Positions 34,925 through 44,279 are shown, counted from the stretch's first letter. The stretch is DNA of 64,000 bases from Pseudomonas laurylsulfatiphila (GCF_002934665.1 NZ_NIRS01000001.1:434001-498000), one strand, 5' to 3'. Translations and numbers: made by a program. The notes: generated from the letters alone by a model not told the origin.

Positions 34925-36154
34925 ATGTCGACCACTACCCTCAGCTCGCCCTCACCCACCGTCTCGGTCGCCAGCCAGGCCAGCCCCCTGGTCATGCGCG
35001 TCATCGGCGCCTGTGCGTTGGCGCACCTGATCAACGACCTGATCCAGGCCGTGCTGCCGTCGATCTACCCGATGCTCAAGGCCACTTATGGCCTGAGCTT
35101 CACCCAGGTCGGCCTGATCACTCTGACCTTCCAGCTCACCGCTTCACTGCTGCAACCGTGGATCGGTTTCTACACCGACCGTCATCCCAAACCGTGGCTG
35201 CTGCCGGCCGGCATGGTCTGCACCCTGATCGGTATCCTGATGCTGTCGATGGTCGGCAGTTTTCCGGCGATTCTCGTGGCCTCGGCGCTGGTGGGGGTTG
35301 GCTCGTCGACCTTTCACCCGGAGACCTCGCGGGTGGCGCGCCTGGCCTCGGGCGGTCGCTACGGCCTGGCGCAATCGACCTTTCAGGTCGGCGGCAACGC
35401 CGGCAGCGCCTTCGGCCCCTTGCTGGCCGCCGCGATCATCATTCCCTATGGCCAGGGCAACGTCGCCTGGTTCGGCCTGTTCGCGGTGTTCGCCATCCTC
35501 GTGCAATACGGCCTGAGCCGCTGGTATCGCAATCACCTGAACCTGTTCAAGCTCAAGCAAGGCAGCAAGGCCACCCACGGACTGTCGAAACGGCGGGTGA
35601 CCTTCGCCCTGGTGGTGTTGGCGCTGTTGGTGTTTTCCAAATACTTCTACATGGCCAGCTTCACCAGTTACTTCACCTTCTACCTGATCGAAAAATTCGA
35701 CCTGTCGGTGGCCAGTTCGCAGCTGTACCTGTTCCTGTTCCTCGGTGCCGTCGCGGCGGGTACGTTCTTTGGCGGCCCGATCGGCGACCGGATCGGCCGC
35801 AAGCAGGTGATCTGGTTCTCGATCCTCGGCGCAGCGCCGTTCACCCTTGCCCTGCCCTACGTCGACCTGTTCTGGACGGGCGTGTTGAGCATGATCATCG
35901 GCTTCATCCTCGCCTCGGCATTCTCGGCCATCGTGGTCTTCGCCCAGGAACTGGTGCCCGGCAACGTCGGCATGATCGCCGGGGTGTTCTTCGGCCTGAT
36001 GTTCGGTTTCGGCGGGATCGGTGCTGCGCTGCTCGGGCACCTGGCGGATATCCATGGCATCGAGTACGTGTACACGCTCTGTTCTTTCCTGCCACTGCTG
36101 GGAATTCTCACCATAATGTTGCCGTCTACTGGCAAACGCCCCTCGGGAGCGTGA
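34925..36154 (+). CDS. MFS exporter, fosmidomycin-resistance (Fsr) type
   Basis: Twelve-helix drug:H+ antiporter of 409 residues. ALAHLINDLIQAVLPSIYPML, QPWIGFYTDRHPKPWLLP and GGVGSSTFHPETSRVA-like text (LVGVGSSTFHPETSRVARL) are Fsr hallmarks. E. coli Fsr exports the phosphonate antibiotic fosmidomycin. The start at 34925 (MSTTTLSSP) was chosen over an ATG 13 codons earlier. The gene is followed after 23 bp by a VOC protein, as in a small resistance operon, and lies next to a phosphonate-degrading cluster. Confidence 0.84.
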   Translation: MSTTTLSSPSPTVSVASQASPLVMRVIGACALAHLINDLIQAVLPSIYPMLKATYGLSFTQVGLITLTFQLTASLLQPWIGFYTDRHPKPWLLPAGMVCTLIGILMLSMVGSFPAILVASALVGVGSSTFHPETSRVARLASGGRYGLAQSTFQVGGNAGSAFGPLLAAAIIIPYGQGNVAWFGLFAVFAILVQYGLSRWYRNHLNLFKLKQGSKATHGLSKRRVTFALVVLALLVFSKYFYMASFTSYFTFYLIEKFDLSVASSQLYLFLFLGAVAAGTFFGGPIGDRIGRKQVIWFSILGAAPFTLALPYVDLFWTGVLSMIIGFILASAFSAIVVFAQELVPGNVGMIAGVFFGLMFGFGGIGAALLGHLADIHGIEYVYTLCSFLPLLGILTIMLPSTGKRPSGA

Positions 36155-36177
36155 ATGGCCATCAGGAGGAACACCCC

Positions 36178-36573
36178 ATGAAAATCGTAGTCACCAGCGT
36201 GCTCGTTGATGATCAGGCCAAGGCACTGGCGTTCTACCGGGATGTACTCGGCTTTGAACTCAAGCACGACATTCCCATGGGCGAACATCGCTGGCTGACG
36301 CTGACGTCCCCTGGCGATCCCGATGGCGTCGAGCTGCTGCTGGAGCCCAATGCCCACGGCGCGGCAAAAACCTTCCAGAGCGCGATCAAGCAGGACGGAA
36401 TTCCCTGCACGTTTTTCGGTGTCGAGGACGTGCAGGCCGAATATGCCCGGCTCAGCGCCGCCGGCGTTCAGTTCACCCGCCCACCGACGGTGATGGGACC
36501 GGTCACCCTCGCGGTACTGGACGACACCTGCGGCAACCTCATCCAGATCGTCCAGCACCACTCGACCGCCTGA
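36178..36573 (+). CDS. VOC (glyoxalase/bleomycin resistance) family protein
   Basis: Small metalloenzyme or binding protein of 131 residues with the paired beta-alpha-beta-beta-beta fold: VVTSVLVDDQAKALAFYRDVLGFELKHD at the start and VMGPVTLAVLDDTCGNLIQIVQ at the end. A strong AGGAGG precedes ATG 36178. It is co-directional and close to the Fsr-like exporter. The reaction is unknown; the family includes glyoxalase I, fosfomycin thiol transferases and dioxygenases. Confidence 0.85.
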   Translation: MKIVVTSVLVDDQAKALAFYRDVLGFELKHDIPMGEHRWLTLTSPGDPDGVELLLEPNAHGAAKTFQSAIKQDGIPCTFFGVEDVQAEYARLSAAGVQFTRPPTVMGPVTLAVLDDTCGNLIQIVQHHSTA

Positions 36574-36731
36574 TCATTTCTGCTACCAACCCTGTAGCAC
36601 TCGGTAACACCCGGCCCCAATGCGGTGCGTCTTTTGAACGCCTTGCCGTGCGCCGCCCCGCTCCACACGGGGCCACCCGCCATGGCGTACTTTGTGCATC
36701 CAAAGGCCATCCTCTTCTGCCTGTAGCCGCC

Positions 36732-37556
36732 ATGCGCCCCAAGGAACTGAAACTCTGGACCACCGGAGTCGCCCACCTGCTCGACCTGCCTGCCGGGCAT
36801 GCGCGGCTGTCGGGGTTGAGCCACTGGCTTCGACAAATCTGCCCGGTCGATCATTTCGTGTTGTTTGTCTACGAAGGCAATCACCGGCCACTGGCGTTGT
36901 TCGATACGTTTTCGGCGGACAAGCGCGCGGTGTACGTCGACGACTACCAGTGCGGGCCTTACCTGCTCGATCCGTTCTACCTGGCCTGTACACGCGGGCA
37001 GGCGCCGGGGCTGTGGCGACTGCGCCAGTTCGCGCCCGACCACTTCTACCTCGGCGAGTACTTCCTGACCTATTACCAGCAGACCGGACTGGCCGAGGAA
37101 GTGGCGTTCTTCGTCGACCTCGGTGGTGGCGCCACGGCGGTGTTGTCGCTGATGCGCTCCAGTGCCAGTTGCGCCTTCAGCCGGGACGAAATGCAGCTCG
37201 TCGAATGCGCGCAAGCGGTGGTCGAACAGGTCATCAATGAAGCCTGGCGCTTGCGCCAGGCCCAACAACCGCGACCGGCGCAAGACCTGGACTTCAAGAT
37301 CCGCGAAGCCTTCGACCACTTCGGCGCGCACATCCTCACCGGGCGCGAGCAGGAGATTGTCCAGCTATTGCTGCGCGGCCACTCCAGCGCCTCGGTGGCC
37401 GAACAACTCAACATCAGCCCCGGCACGGTGAAGATTCACCGCAAGAACATCTACTCCAAGCTGGGCATTGGCAGCCAGTCGGAGTTGCTGGGGTTGTTCA
37501 TTCGGGAGCTGACGGAGGACCCATTGCAGGCGCCCGGCCTCAGGCTGCAGGCCTGA
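36732..37556 (+). CDS. LuxR-family (GerE HTH) regulator
   Basis: Regulator of 274 residues with an N-terminal sensor-like domain of unknown ligand and a C-terminal LuxR helix-turn-helix at about residues 205-262 (LTGREQEIVQLLLRGHSSASVAEQLNISPGTVKIHRKNIYSKLGIGSQSELL). There is no receiver domain, so it is not a classic response regulator. ATG 36732 is favoured (MRPKELKLW). It is upstream of, and on the same strand as, the polyamine-type transporter and aldehyde dehydrogenase genes at 38.6-44.2 kb, for which it is a candidate regulator. Confidence 0.82.
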   Translation: MRPKELKLWTTGVAHLLDLPAGHARLSGLSHWLRQICPVDHFVLFVYEGNHRPLALFDTFSADKRAVYVDDYQCGPYLLDPFYLACTRGQAPGLWRLRQFAPDHFYLGEYFLTYYQQTGLAEEVAFFVDLGGGATAVLSLMRSSASCAFSRDEMQLVECAQAVVEQVINEAWRLRQAQQPRPAQDLDFKIREAFDHFGAHILTGREQEIVQLLLRGHSSASVAEQLNISPGTVKIHRKNIYSKLGIGSQSELLGLFIRELTEDPLQAPGLRLQA

Positions 37557-37580
37557 CACCCATTGGTATACGCCTATCCC

Positions 37581-37670
37581 TGTGGGAGCGAGCCTGCTCG
37601 CGAAAGCGGTGTATCTGCCAACATCCACGCTGGATGTTAAACCGTATTCGCGAGCAGGCTCGCTCCCACA
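37581..37670. repeat. REP doublet
   Basis: Inverted TGTGGGAGCGAGC-CTGCTCGCGA pair between the convergent LuxR and DUF6124 genes, probably marking the transcript ends. Confidence 0.9.
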
Positions 37671-37697
37671 GGTCTATCGCTGATCTGGAGATTGTGG

Positions 37698-38045
37698 TCA
37701 GGGCGGATCAAGCTGATCCAGCGCCCGGTTCACCGCCAACTCCCCCAACATGATCACCTGCGCAATGCCCAACAGCGCATTGCGGCGCGTCCCTTCCAAA
37801 TGATCCACCAGATCGTTGGCCATGACATTGGCCGACGCCAGCGACTCACAGGCGTGCACCAGCAAGGTTTCGGCATTGAGTTCGGGATTGACGAAGAACA
37901 TCGTGCTGGGTTTGTGAGGGGTGGCCATGATGTGGGGGCCCGGGTTGAGGGCGCGCTCGGCGGCTTCGTGGAGCTTGCTTGAATCGAGGTTTTCGTACGG
38001 GGATGCCGGATCGGTGTCCGGCGGGTTGGGTGTGACTTTGAACAT
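37698..38045 (-). CDS. DUF6124 (DUF3077) family small protein
   Basis: Pseudomonas-specific protein of 115 residues without signal peptide or membrane helix. The MFKVTPNPPDTDPAS start, FFVNPELNAETLLVHACESLASANVMANDLVDHLEG centre and the Ala/Leu-rich C-terminus are characteristic. Such proteins occur in many copies per Pseudomonas genome and have no assigned function. The start at 38045 was chosen since the frame upstream is not conserved. The gene is alone, flanked by REP elements. Confidence 0.8.
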   Translation of the reverse strand: MFKVTPNPPDTDPASPYENLDSSKLHEAAERALNPGPHIMATPHKPSTMFFVNPELNAETLLVHACESLASANVMANDLVDHLEGTRRNALLGIAQVIMLGELAVNRALDQLDPP

Positions 38046-38330
38046 AGTGAAACTCCCTGCATCGTAAAAAGGAGCCATCACTCTCACGCTACCAAACGGA
38101 GGGTGGTGGCCATACGCAGGTTGGTAGACCGGGATGCAAGGAGACCGGCGCGCCCGAAGGCGCCCTGTGCATGGCCACCATAGAGCAGAGTAGAAAAACA
38201 CTGCAAATGATGAAGCATTGCACCTCGCATACCTGGGCTACCAAACCCGATCACTGTTGTTATCCAGCGACCGGTAAACGATAAAACCCAGGCCCAAGGC
38301 GCACAAGCCGGCGGATTCTGGCGTACCTGT

Positions 38331-38514
38331 AGGCAACGACGCAAGGTTGTGTAGCCTTCGCGAAGTAACCCCGGATGTCTTTAAACACGCATCTGCATTT
38401 TGTAGGAGCGAGCCTGCTCGCGATGGTCCTTAACGAATACGCGGGATGACTGGCTGAACGCAGCGCTCTCAAGCCCATCGTCGGAACGCAGCCCGGAGCA
38501 AGCTCGCTCCTACA
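38331..38514. repeat. dispersed 59-bp element followed by an interrupted REP doublet
   Basis: 38331-38389 is the second copy of the element at 18411-18469. The doublet at 38401-38514 has the GATGGTCCTTAACGAATACGCG linker. Its right arm is split by about 15 bp (TCGGAACGCAGCCCG) between CCCATCG and GAGCAAGCTCGCTCC. The remaining gap 38046-38330 and 38515-38615 shows no gene, only a GGCGCGCC-type hairpin near 38145. Confidence 0.75.
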
Positions 38515-38615
38515 ACAATCTGCTTCTATCCCCGTAGGGATATATACACCGCAAAACCCCCATTGCTAGTTTGGCCCCCGACGCACTGATTCATCACTGC
38601 AAGGGAGCCCGCCTC

Positions 38616-39731
38616 GTGAACAACACCCCGCCAAGCGATATCGAATTCTGCAATGTGGTCAAACGCTATGGCGAGGTGCAGGCCGTCAGTGGTCTGGATT
38701 TCGCGGTGCGGCGTGGCTCGTTTCATTCCTTTCTCGGCGGTTCGGGCTGTGGCAAGACCACCACCCTGCGCATGATCGCCGGCTTCGAGCAGCCCACCAG
38801 CGGCGAGGTTCGTCTGGCCGGCAAGAGCGTCGCCGGGGTGCCGGCTTTCGAGCGGCCGGTGAACATGGTGTTCCAGCATTACGCGCTGTTCCCGCACCTG
38901 ACCGTGGCGCAGAACATTGCCTACGGCCTGCGTTATCAAACCCCACGCCCTGACAAGAAACAGCAACTGCGCATGGCCGATGAAGCGCTGGAGATGGTCC
39001 GTCTGAGCGGCTTTGGCCAGCGCAAGCCGAGCGAGCTTTCCGGCGGCCAGCAACAGCGTGTCGCCCTCGCCCGCGCACTGGTCAACAAGCCGACGGTGTT
39101 GCTGCTCGACGAGCCGCTGGCCGCGCTGGACCGCAAGCTGCGCAAGGAGATGCAATCGGAGTTGCTGCGTTTGCAGCGCGAGGTCGGCATCACCTTCGTG
39201 TTGGTCACCCACGACCAGGAAGAAGCCCTGTCGATGAGCGACAGCATCAGCGTGATGCACAACGGTTCGATCATCCAGACCGCCACCCCGGAGCAACTCT
39301 ACGAAGCCCCGGCCAGCCACTACGTCGCCGATTTTATCGGCGAGTCCAACCTGTTCGACGGCACCGTGCGCCAGCTCAACGGCAATTCGGTGGTGCTGCG
39401 TACCGAGCAGGGTCTGGAACTGACCAGCCCGCTGACGCCTACCGGCAAAGCCCTGAGCGCCAACACAGCCGGTTGCATTGCGGTGCGCCCGGAGCTGATC
39501 AGCATCGCCGGCGCCAATGCCGAAATGAGCCGCGAAGTGAAGCTGCCGGGCTGCGTCGAAGACCGCATTTACCTGGGTAATTCCACCGAATACCGCGTAC
39601 GCACCCAGGCCTTCGGCGTGGTCTGCGTGCGGGTGCCGCGCCAGCAGGATCACGGCGCCAATGCATTCGAACACGGCGCAGCGGTTCGCGTCGGCTGGGA
39701 TCACGCCAATGGCCTGGCCATGGCGTTGTAA
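38616..39731 (+). CDS. polyamine-type ABC transporter ATP-binding protein (PotA-like)
   Basis: ATPase of a spermidine/putrescine-type importer, 371 residues. Walker A GGSGCGKTT, signature LSGGQQQRVALARAL, Walker B VLLLDEPLAALD and switch His in VTHDQEEAL are all intact; a C-terminal TOBE regulatory domain follows. The start was set at GTG 38616, which has AAGGGAG 9 nt upstream; an in-frame ATG 45 nt earlier has no such site. It is the first gene of a five-gene run with solute-binding protein, two permeases and aldehyde dehydrogenase. Confidence 0.9.
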   Translation: MNNTPPSDIEFCNVVKRYGEVQAVSGLDFAVRRGSFHSFLGGSGCGKTTTLRMIAGFEQPTSGEVRLAGKSVAGVPAFERPVNMVFQHYALFPHLTVAQNIAYGLRYQTPRPDKKQQLRMADEALEMVRLSGFGQRKPSELSGGQQQRVALARALVNKPTVLLLDEPLAALDRKLRKEMQSELLRLQREVGITFVLVTHDQEEALSMSDSISVMHNGSIIQTATPEQLYEAPASHYVADFIGESNLFDGTVRQLNGNSVVLRTEQGLELTSPLTPTGKALSANTAGCIAVRPELISIAGANAEMSREVKLPGCVEDRIYLGNSTEYRVRTQAFGVVCVRVPRQQDHGANAFEHGAAVRVGWDHANGLAMAL

Positions 39732-39770
39732 ATCATCGATTCGTTTCATCAACCGGATGTGGAGCGTGCT

Positions 39771-40912
39771 ATGGACCAGAAGACCTTTATCAAAACCCTG
39801 CGCAGCTGGCAGAACGGCTCGATCAGCTGCCGCGAGTTCCTTGGCCGCACCGGCCTCGGTATTGCCGCCGCCGTGGTCGCCACCAACATGCCCGGCCTGC
39901 TGACCTCCAGCGCCGAGGCCGCCGAGCAGGCCAAGCTCGGTGATCGCCTGTCGCTGGCGACCTGGCCGAACTACCACAGCCAGGAAAACCTCGACGCCTT
40001 CGGCAAGACCACCGGCGCCCGGGTGTCGATGAGCGTGTTCGGTTCCAACGAGGAAATGCTCGCCAAATTGCAGGCCGGCGGCAGCGGCTGGGACGTGCTG
40101 GTGCCGACTAACTACACCATCAGCACCTACGTCGGGCTGGGCCTGATCGAACCGCTGGACCTGTCGCGCATTCCCAACTTCGATGCCTCGGCGTTCCAGC
40201 AGAAATTCATGGCCCAGGGCACGGTGGACGGCAAGGTCTACGCGGTGCCGAAAAACTGGGGCACCACCGGCATGCTCTACGACACCGGCAAGCTGAAAAA
40301 CGGCCCGACCAGCTGGAAGGAATTCTGGGTCGCCGCCCAGGGCCCGGCCAGTGGCCGGACGATGGTCCACGACTACCAGTTGACCGCTATCGGCAATGCC
40401 CTGAAAAGCTTCGGCTACAGCTTCAACTCCCTGGACCCGAAAGAACTGGCCGACGCGGAAAAGCTGCTGATCGAGGTCAAGCCGCACCTGTTCGCGATCA
40501 ACTCCGACATTCAGCCGTCGATGCGCAGCGGCGATGCCTGGCTGGCGATGTCGTGGACCGGCGATGCTTCGCAACTGCACCGCGACAACGCGCAAATGCA
40601 GTTCGAACTGGGCAAGGAAGGTGGCGAGTTGTGGAGCGACTTCTTCGCGATTCCCAAAGCTCGGAGCACAAGGACGCCGCCTACGCCTTCATCAACTACC
40701 TGCTCGATCCGCAGCACAACAAGCTGGAAGTGCTGAGCCACGGCTACCCGAGTGGCGACAAGCGTGTCGACGCGCTGCTGCCGGTGGCGATGCTCGACGA
40801 TCCGATCATGTACCCGGCCGCCGAGGCCTTGAGCCCGCTGGAGTTCGGTGCCGCCGCGACGCTGACCAGCCCGGCGCGTGCCGAACTGATGGCGCGTTTC
40901 AAGTCCGCCTGA
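39771..40912 (+). pseudogene. polyamine-type solute-binding protein, frameshifted
   Basis: Periplasmic spermidine/putrescine-like binding protein. It is intact from ATG 39771 to about 40659: signal peptide GRTGLGIAAAVVATNMPGLL, then LATWPNYHSQENLDAF, WDVLVPTNYTIS and AVPKNWGTTGMLYDTG. The reading frame then shifts. The natural C-terminus (SEHKDAAYAFINYLLDPQ ... TSPARAELMARFKSA) continues in another frame from 40661 to the stop at 40912. One missing base at about 40659/40660 (CCCAAAG-CTCGGAG) explains it. Without the shift the protein would be about 380 residues. A sequencing error cannot be excluded, as the other transporter genes are intact. Confidence 0.85.
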
Positions 40913-40943
40913 TCGCCTGACCATGGCCAATGAGGAGTCACCC

Positions 40944-41861
40944 ATGAATGCCGCCGCCCACCCGCAAACGGTGCAGCCGGGCCATACCCTGTCGGTCGAG
41001 GTTCGCCAACGGCGCAGCCTCGGCCGGCGCATCACCCTGCTGATGCTCTTGCCTTCGACCCTGTGGTTCCTGCTGCTGTTGTTGATGCCGCTGGTGATCA
41101 TCCTGGTCTTCAGTTTCGGCGAGCGCAGCGCCGTGGGCGGTTACGCCGGTGGCTTCACCCTGGCCAACTACCTGAACCTCGGTTCTCGCGGCGCAGCGTT
41201 CAGCAATACGCTGATGCTCGCGCCGCTGGGCACTTTGGTGTGCCTGGTGGCGGCCTATCCGCTGGCGTACTTCCTCGCGGTCAAGGTCAGCAGGAACCGT
41301 TCGCTGTTGCTGACCCTGGTGATCGTGCCGTTCTGGACCAGTTTTCTGATCCGCACCTACGCGTGGATTTTCATCCTCAGCGGCAAAGGCATTCCGGCGC
41401 TACTGGCCAGCCTGGGTCTCGAGGATGTGCGGCTGATCAACACGCCGTGGGCGGTGCTGATCGGCATCGTCTACGGCTACCTGCCGCTGATGGTGTTCCC
41501 GATCTACGTCAGCCTGGAAAAACTCGACAAGCGCCTGCTCGAAGCGTCCGCCGACCTGGGCGCCAGCGCCTTCGAAAGCTTTCGCCGGATCACCCTGCCG
41601 CTGTCGGCGCCGGGGATCATCACCGGGGTGATGCTGGTGTTCATCCTGCTGATGGGCGAGTTCCTGATACCGGCCATCCTCGGCGGCGGCAAGGTGTTCT
41701 TTGTCGGCAATGCGCTGGTCGACCTGTTCCTGCAATCGCGCAACTGGCCGTTCGGCAGTGCGCTGGCCATGACGTTGGTGACGATGATGCTGCTGATCAT
41801 CGGCGTATATCTGAAACTAGTGGCGCGCTACGGCGGCCGCCCTGCCGATGGAGGCTTGTGA
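40944..41861 (+). CDS. ABC transporter permease (PotB-like)
   Basis: Inner-membrane permease of 305 residues with about six helices. The cytoplasmic EAA loop is visible as EASADLGASAFESFRRITLPLSAPGI. GAGGAG precedes ATG 40944. The signature order (ATPase, binding protein, PotB, PotC) is that of polyamine/opine-type importers. It pairs with the permease that begins 1 bp after its stop. Confidence 0.88.
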   Translation: MNAAAHPQTVQPGHTLSVEVRQRRSLGRRITLLMLLPSTLWFLLLLLMPLVIILVFSFGERSAVGGYAGGFTLANYLNLGSRGAAFSNTLMLAPLGTLVCLVAAYPLAYFLAVKVSRNRSLLLTLVIVPFWTSFLIRTYAWIFILSGKGIPALLASLGLEDVRLINTPWAVLIGIVYGYLPLMVFPIYVSLEKLDKRLLEASADLGASAFESFRRITLPLSAPGIITGVMLVFILLMGEFLIPAILGGGKVFFVGNALVDLFLQSRNWPFGSALAMTLVTMMLLIIGVYLKLVARYGGRPADGGL

Positions 41862-41862
41862 C

Positions 41863-42690
41863 ATGTGGCTGCGCAGCTATTCGACTTCGCTGTACCTGTT
41901 CCTCTACGCGCCGATTGCCTTGATCGTACTGTTCAGCTTCAACGCCGGGCGCAGTGGCCTGGCCTTCCAGTGCTGCTCGGTGCAATGGTTCGGCACCGCG
42001 TTCGGCAACCCGTTCATCATGGAAGCCCTGGGCAACAGCGCACTGATTGCCGCAAGTTCCGCGGTGATCGCCACGCTGTTCGGCACCCTGGCGGTGTTCG
42101 GCTTGCAGCGCTGTGGCGCCAAGGTACGCCTGCTGTTCGATGCGCTGACCTACTGCGCGATCATCGTGCCCGGTATCGTCATCGGCATCTCGACGCTGAT
42201 CGCCTTCATCAGCCTGTTCGACCTGATCAACCCGCTGCTGGCGAGCTGGCTGCCGACTGTGCCGAAGTTGAACATGGGTTTTTTCACCGTGATAGCCGCG
42301 CACTCGCTGTTCACCATGGCCCTGGTGATGGTGATCGTGCGCAGCCGCGTCGATTCCCTCGACAAGGCCCTGCTGGAAGCCTCCGCGGACCTGTACGCGC
42401 CACCGATGGACACCTTCTGGCGGGTGACCCTGCCGCAGATCAGCCCGGCGATCATGGCCGGGTTCCTGCTGGCCTTCACCTTCAGCTTCGACGATTTCAT
42501 CATCGCCTTCTTCGTCGCCGGTTCCGAAACGACGCTGCCGATCTACATCTTTTCCTCCATCCGCCGCGGCGTGACACCGGAGATCAACGCGATTTCCACG
42601 GTGATCATCTGCGTGTCGCTGGCCTTGCTGTTCACTTCCCGCCATCTGCAAAACCGCCGCACCGGCGTCCAGGAGTCGCACCATGCGTGA
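41863..42690 (+). CDS. ABC transporter permease (PotC-like)
   Basis: Second permease, 275 residues, about six helices, EAA loop EASADLYAPPMDTFWRVTLPQISPAI. GGAGG lies before ATG 41863. The next gene overlaps its 3' end by 8 bp, which indicates tight coupling between import and aldehyde oxidation. Confidence 0.88.
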   Translation: MWLRSYSTSLYLFLYAPIALIVLFSFNAGRSGLAFQCCSVQWFGTAFGNPFIMEALGNSALIAASSAVIATLFGTLAVFGLQRCGAKVRLLFDALTYCAIIVPGIVIGISTLIAFISLFDLINPLLASWLPTVPKLNMGFFTVIAAHSLFTMALVMVIVRSRVDSLDKALLEASADLYAPPMDTFWRVTLPQISPAIMAGFLLAFTFSFDDFIIAFFVAGSETTLPIYIFSSIRRGVTPEINAISTVIICVSLALLFTSRHLQNRRTGVQESHHA

Positions 42691-44155
42691 TCAGCTCTAC
42701 ATCAACGGCGAATGGGTCAGCCCGGACCTGGGCGGCTATCTGGACGTGATCGACCCGGCCACCGAACAGGTCTTCCACCGGGTGGCGGCGGGAACTGAAG
42801 AGGATATCGACCATGCCGTGCGCGCGGCCCGGCGGGCCTTCGACAATGGCTGGGGTCAAACCAGCGGCGCCGAGCGTGCGCAGTGGCTGGAAGCATTGGC
42901 TGCCGAGCTCGAAAATGGCCAGCAAGCGCTGGCGGAACTGGAAGTGCGCGACAACGGCAAACCGCTGCCCGAAGCACAGTGGGACATCGGCGATGCCATT
43001 GCCTGCTTCCGTTACTACGCCGGTCTGGCCCGCGATCTGGACCAGCAACAGGACCAGCCGCTGGCCTTGCCGGACGAGCGTTTCCGTTGCCGCATCCGCC
43101 ACGAGCCGATTGGCGTGGCCGGGCAGATCATCCCCTGGAACTACCCGCTGCTGATGGCCGCGTGGAAGGTGGCGCCAGCCTTGGCCGCCGGGGCCACGGT
43201 GGTGCTGAAACCGTCCGAGCTGACGCCGCTGACCGCCCTGGAACTGGCCGCCGCCGCCGATCGTATTGGCCTGCCGGCCGGGGTGTTGAACCTGGTGACC
43301 GGCCTCGGCGCCGACGCTGGCAGCCCGCTTACCGAGCATCCGGGCGTGGACAAACTGGCCTTCACCGGCAGCGTGCCCACCGGGGCGAAAATCATGTCGG
43401 CGGCGGCCCGGGACATCAAGAACATCAGCCTGGAACTGGGTGGCAAGTCGGCCTTCATCGTGTTCGATGACGCCGATGTCGAAGCCGCCGTGGAGTGGAT
43501 TCTGTTTGGGATTTTCTGGAACCAGGGCCAGGTGTGCAGCGCCACATCACGCCTGCTGGTGCAGGAATCCATCGCCCCGCGTCTGATCGAACGGCTGGTG
43601 GAAGAAACTCGCAAGATCAGTATCGGCCCCGGTATGCAGCCCGGGGTTCTGCTGGGTCCGCTGGTCAGCCAGGGCCAGTACGACAAGGTGCTCGGTTTCA
43701 TCGACCAGGGCCTGGCCAGTGGTGCCCGTTTGCTCACCGGCGGACGGAGACCGGCGCATCTGGCCGAAGGGTATTTCATTGAGCCGGCGATCTTCGATGA
43801 GCCCGGCCACAGCAGCATTCTGTGGCGCGAAGAAGTGTTCGGCCCGGTGCTGTGCATCAAGCGCTTCAAGACCGAAGAGCAAGCCCTGCAAATGGCCAAT
43901 GCCAGCCGCTTCGGCCTGGCGGCCGCCGTGATGAGCGCCGACTTGCAGCGCACTGCCCGGGTCGCCAACCAGCTGCGCGCCGGGATCGTCTGGGTCAACT
44001 GCTCGCAACCGACCTTCGTCGAAGCGCCCTGGGGCGGGATGAAACACAGCGGTATCGGCCGGGAACTGGGGCAATGGGGGCTACACAATTATCTGGAGGT
44101 CAAGCAGGTGACCGAGTACGTCAGTGACCAGCCGTGGGGGTGGTATTTGAAGTAA
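42683..44155 (+). CDS. aldehyde dehydrogenase (betaine/aminoaldehyde type)
   Basis: NAD(P)-dependent dehydrogenase of 490 residues: GVAGQIIPWNYPLLMAAWK, LAFTGSVPTGAK, LELGGKSAFIV (Glu), NQGQVCSATSR (Cys) and EEVFGPVLC. It resembles betaine-aldehyde and omega-aminoaldehyde dehydrogenases. Being the last gene behind a polyamine-type importer, it probably oxidises an aminoaldehyde made from the imported amine. The aminotransferase or oxidase that would make this aldehyde is not adjacent. Confidence 0.9.
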   Translation: MRDQLYINGEWVSPDLGGYLDVIDPATEQVFHRVAAGTEEDIDHAVRAARRAFDNGWGQTSGAERAQWLEALAAELENGQQALAELEVRDNGKPLPEAQWDIGDAIACFRYYAGLARDLDQQQDQPLALPDERFRCRIRHEPIGVAGQIIPWNYPLLMAAWKVAPALAAGATVVLKPSELTPLTALELAAAADRIGLPAGVLNLVTGLGADAGSPLTEHPGVDKLAFTGSVPTGAKIMSAAARDIKNISLELGGKSAFIVFDDADVEAAVEWILFGIFWNQGQVCSATSRLLVQESIAPRLIERLVEETRKISIGPGMQPGVLLGPLVSQGQYDKVLGFIDQGLASGARLLTGGRRPAHLAEGYFIEPAIFDEPGHSSILWREEVFGPVLCIKRFKTEEQALQMANASRFGLAAAVMSADLQRTARVANQLRAGIVWVNCSQPTFVEAPWGGMKHSGIGRELGQWGLHNYLEVKQVTEYVSDQPWGWYLK

Positions 44156-44201
44156 GCAGGCATACCGAGGAAGAAGGTCTGAATGGCAGACCGTGGCGCC
44201 T

Positions 44202-44279
44202 GCATCGCCGGCAAGCCGGCTCCTACAAAAACACTGTCATATGCCAGCGATCTGTAGGAGCTGGCTTGCCAGCGATGGG
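44202..44279. repeat. REP pair of the GGCTTGCC type
   Basis: Inverted copies of the variant core (ATCGCCGGCAAGCCGGCTCCTACA and TGTAGGAGCTGGCTTGCCAGCGAT), here tail-to-head with a 20-bp spacer. Confidence 0.85.

Noticed and set aside
37557..37697. REP doublet as a possible attachment site or integration scar
   Set aside because: It matches the common Pseudomonas REP core, and no integrase, tRNA end repeat or island boundary is seen.
38526..40595. Minus-strand open frame of 689 codons
   Set aside because: It lies opposite the PotA-like gene and the solute-binding protein, which have full motifs and good start sites. Long antisense frames are common at this GC content.
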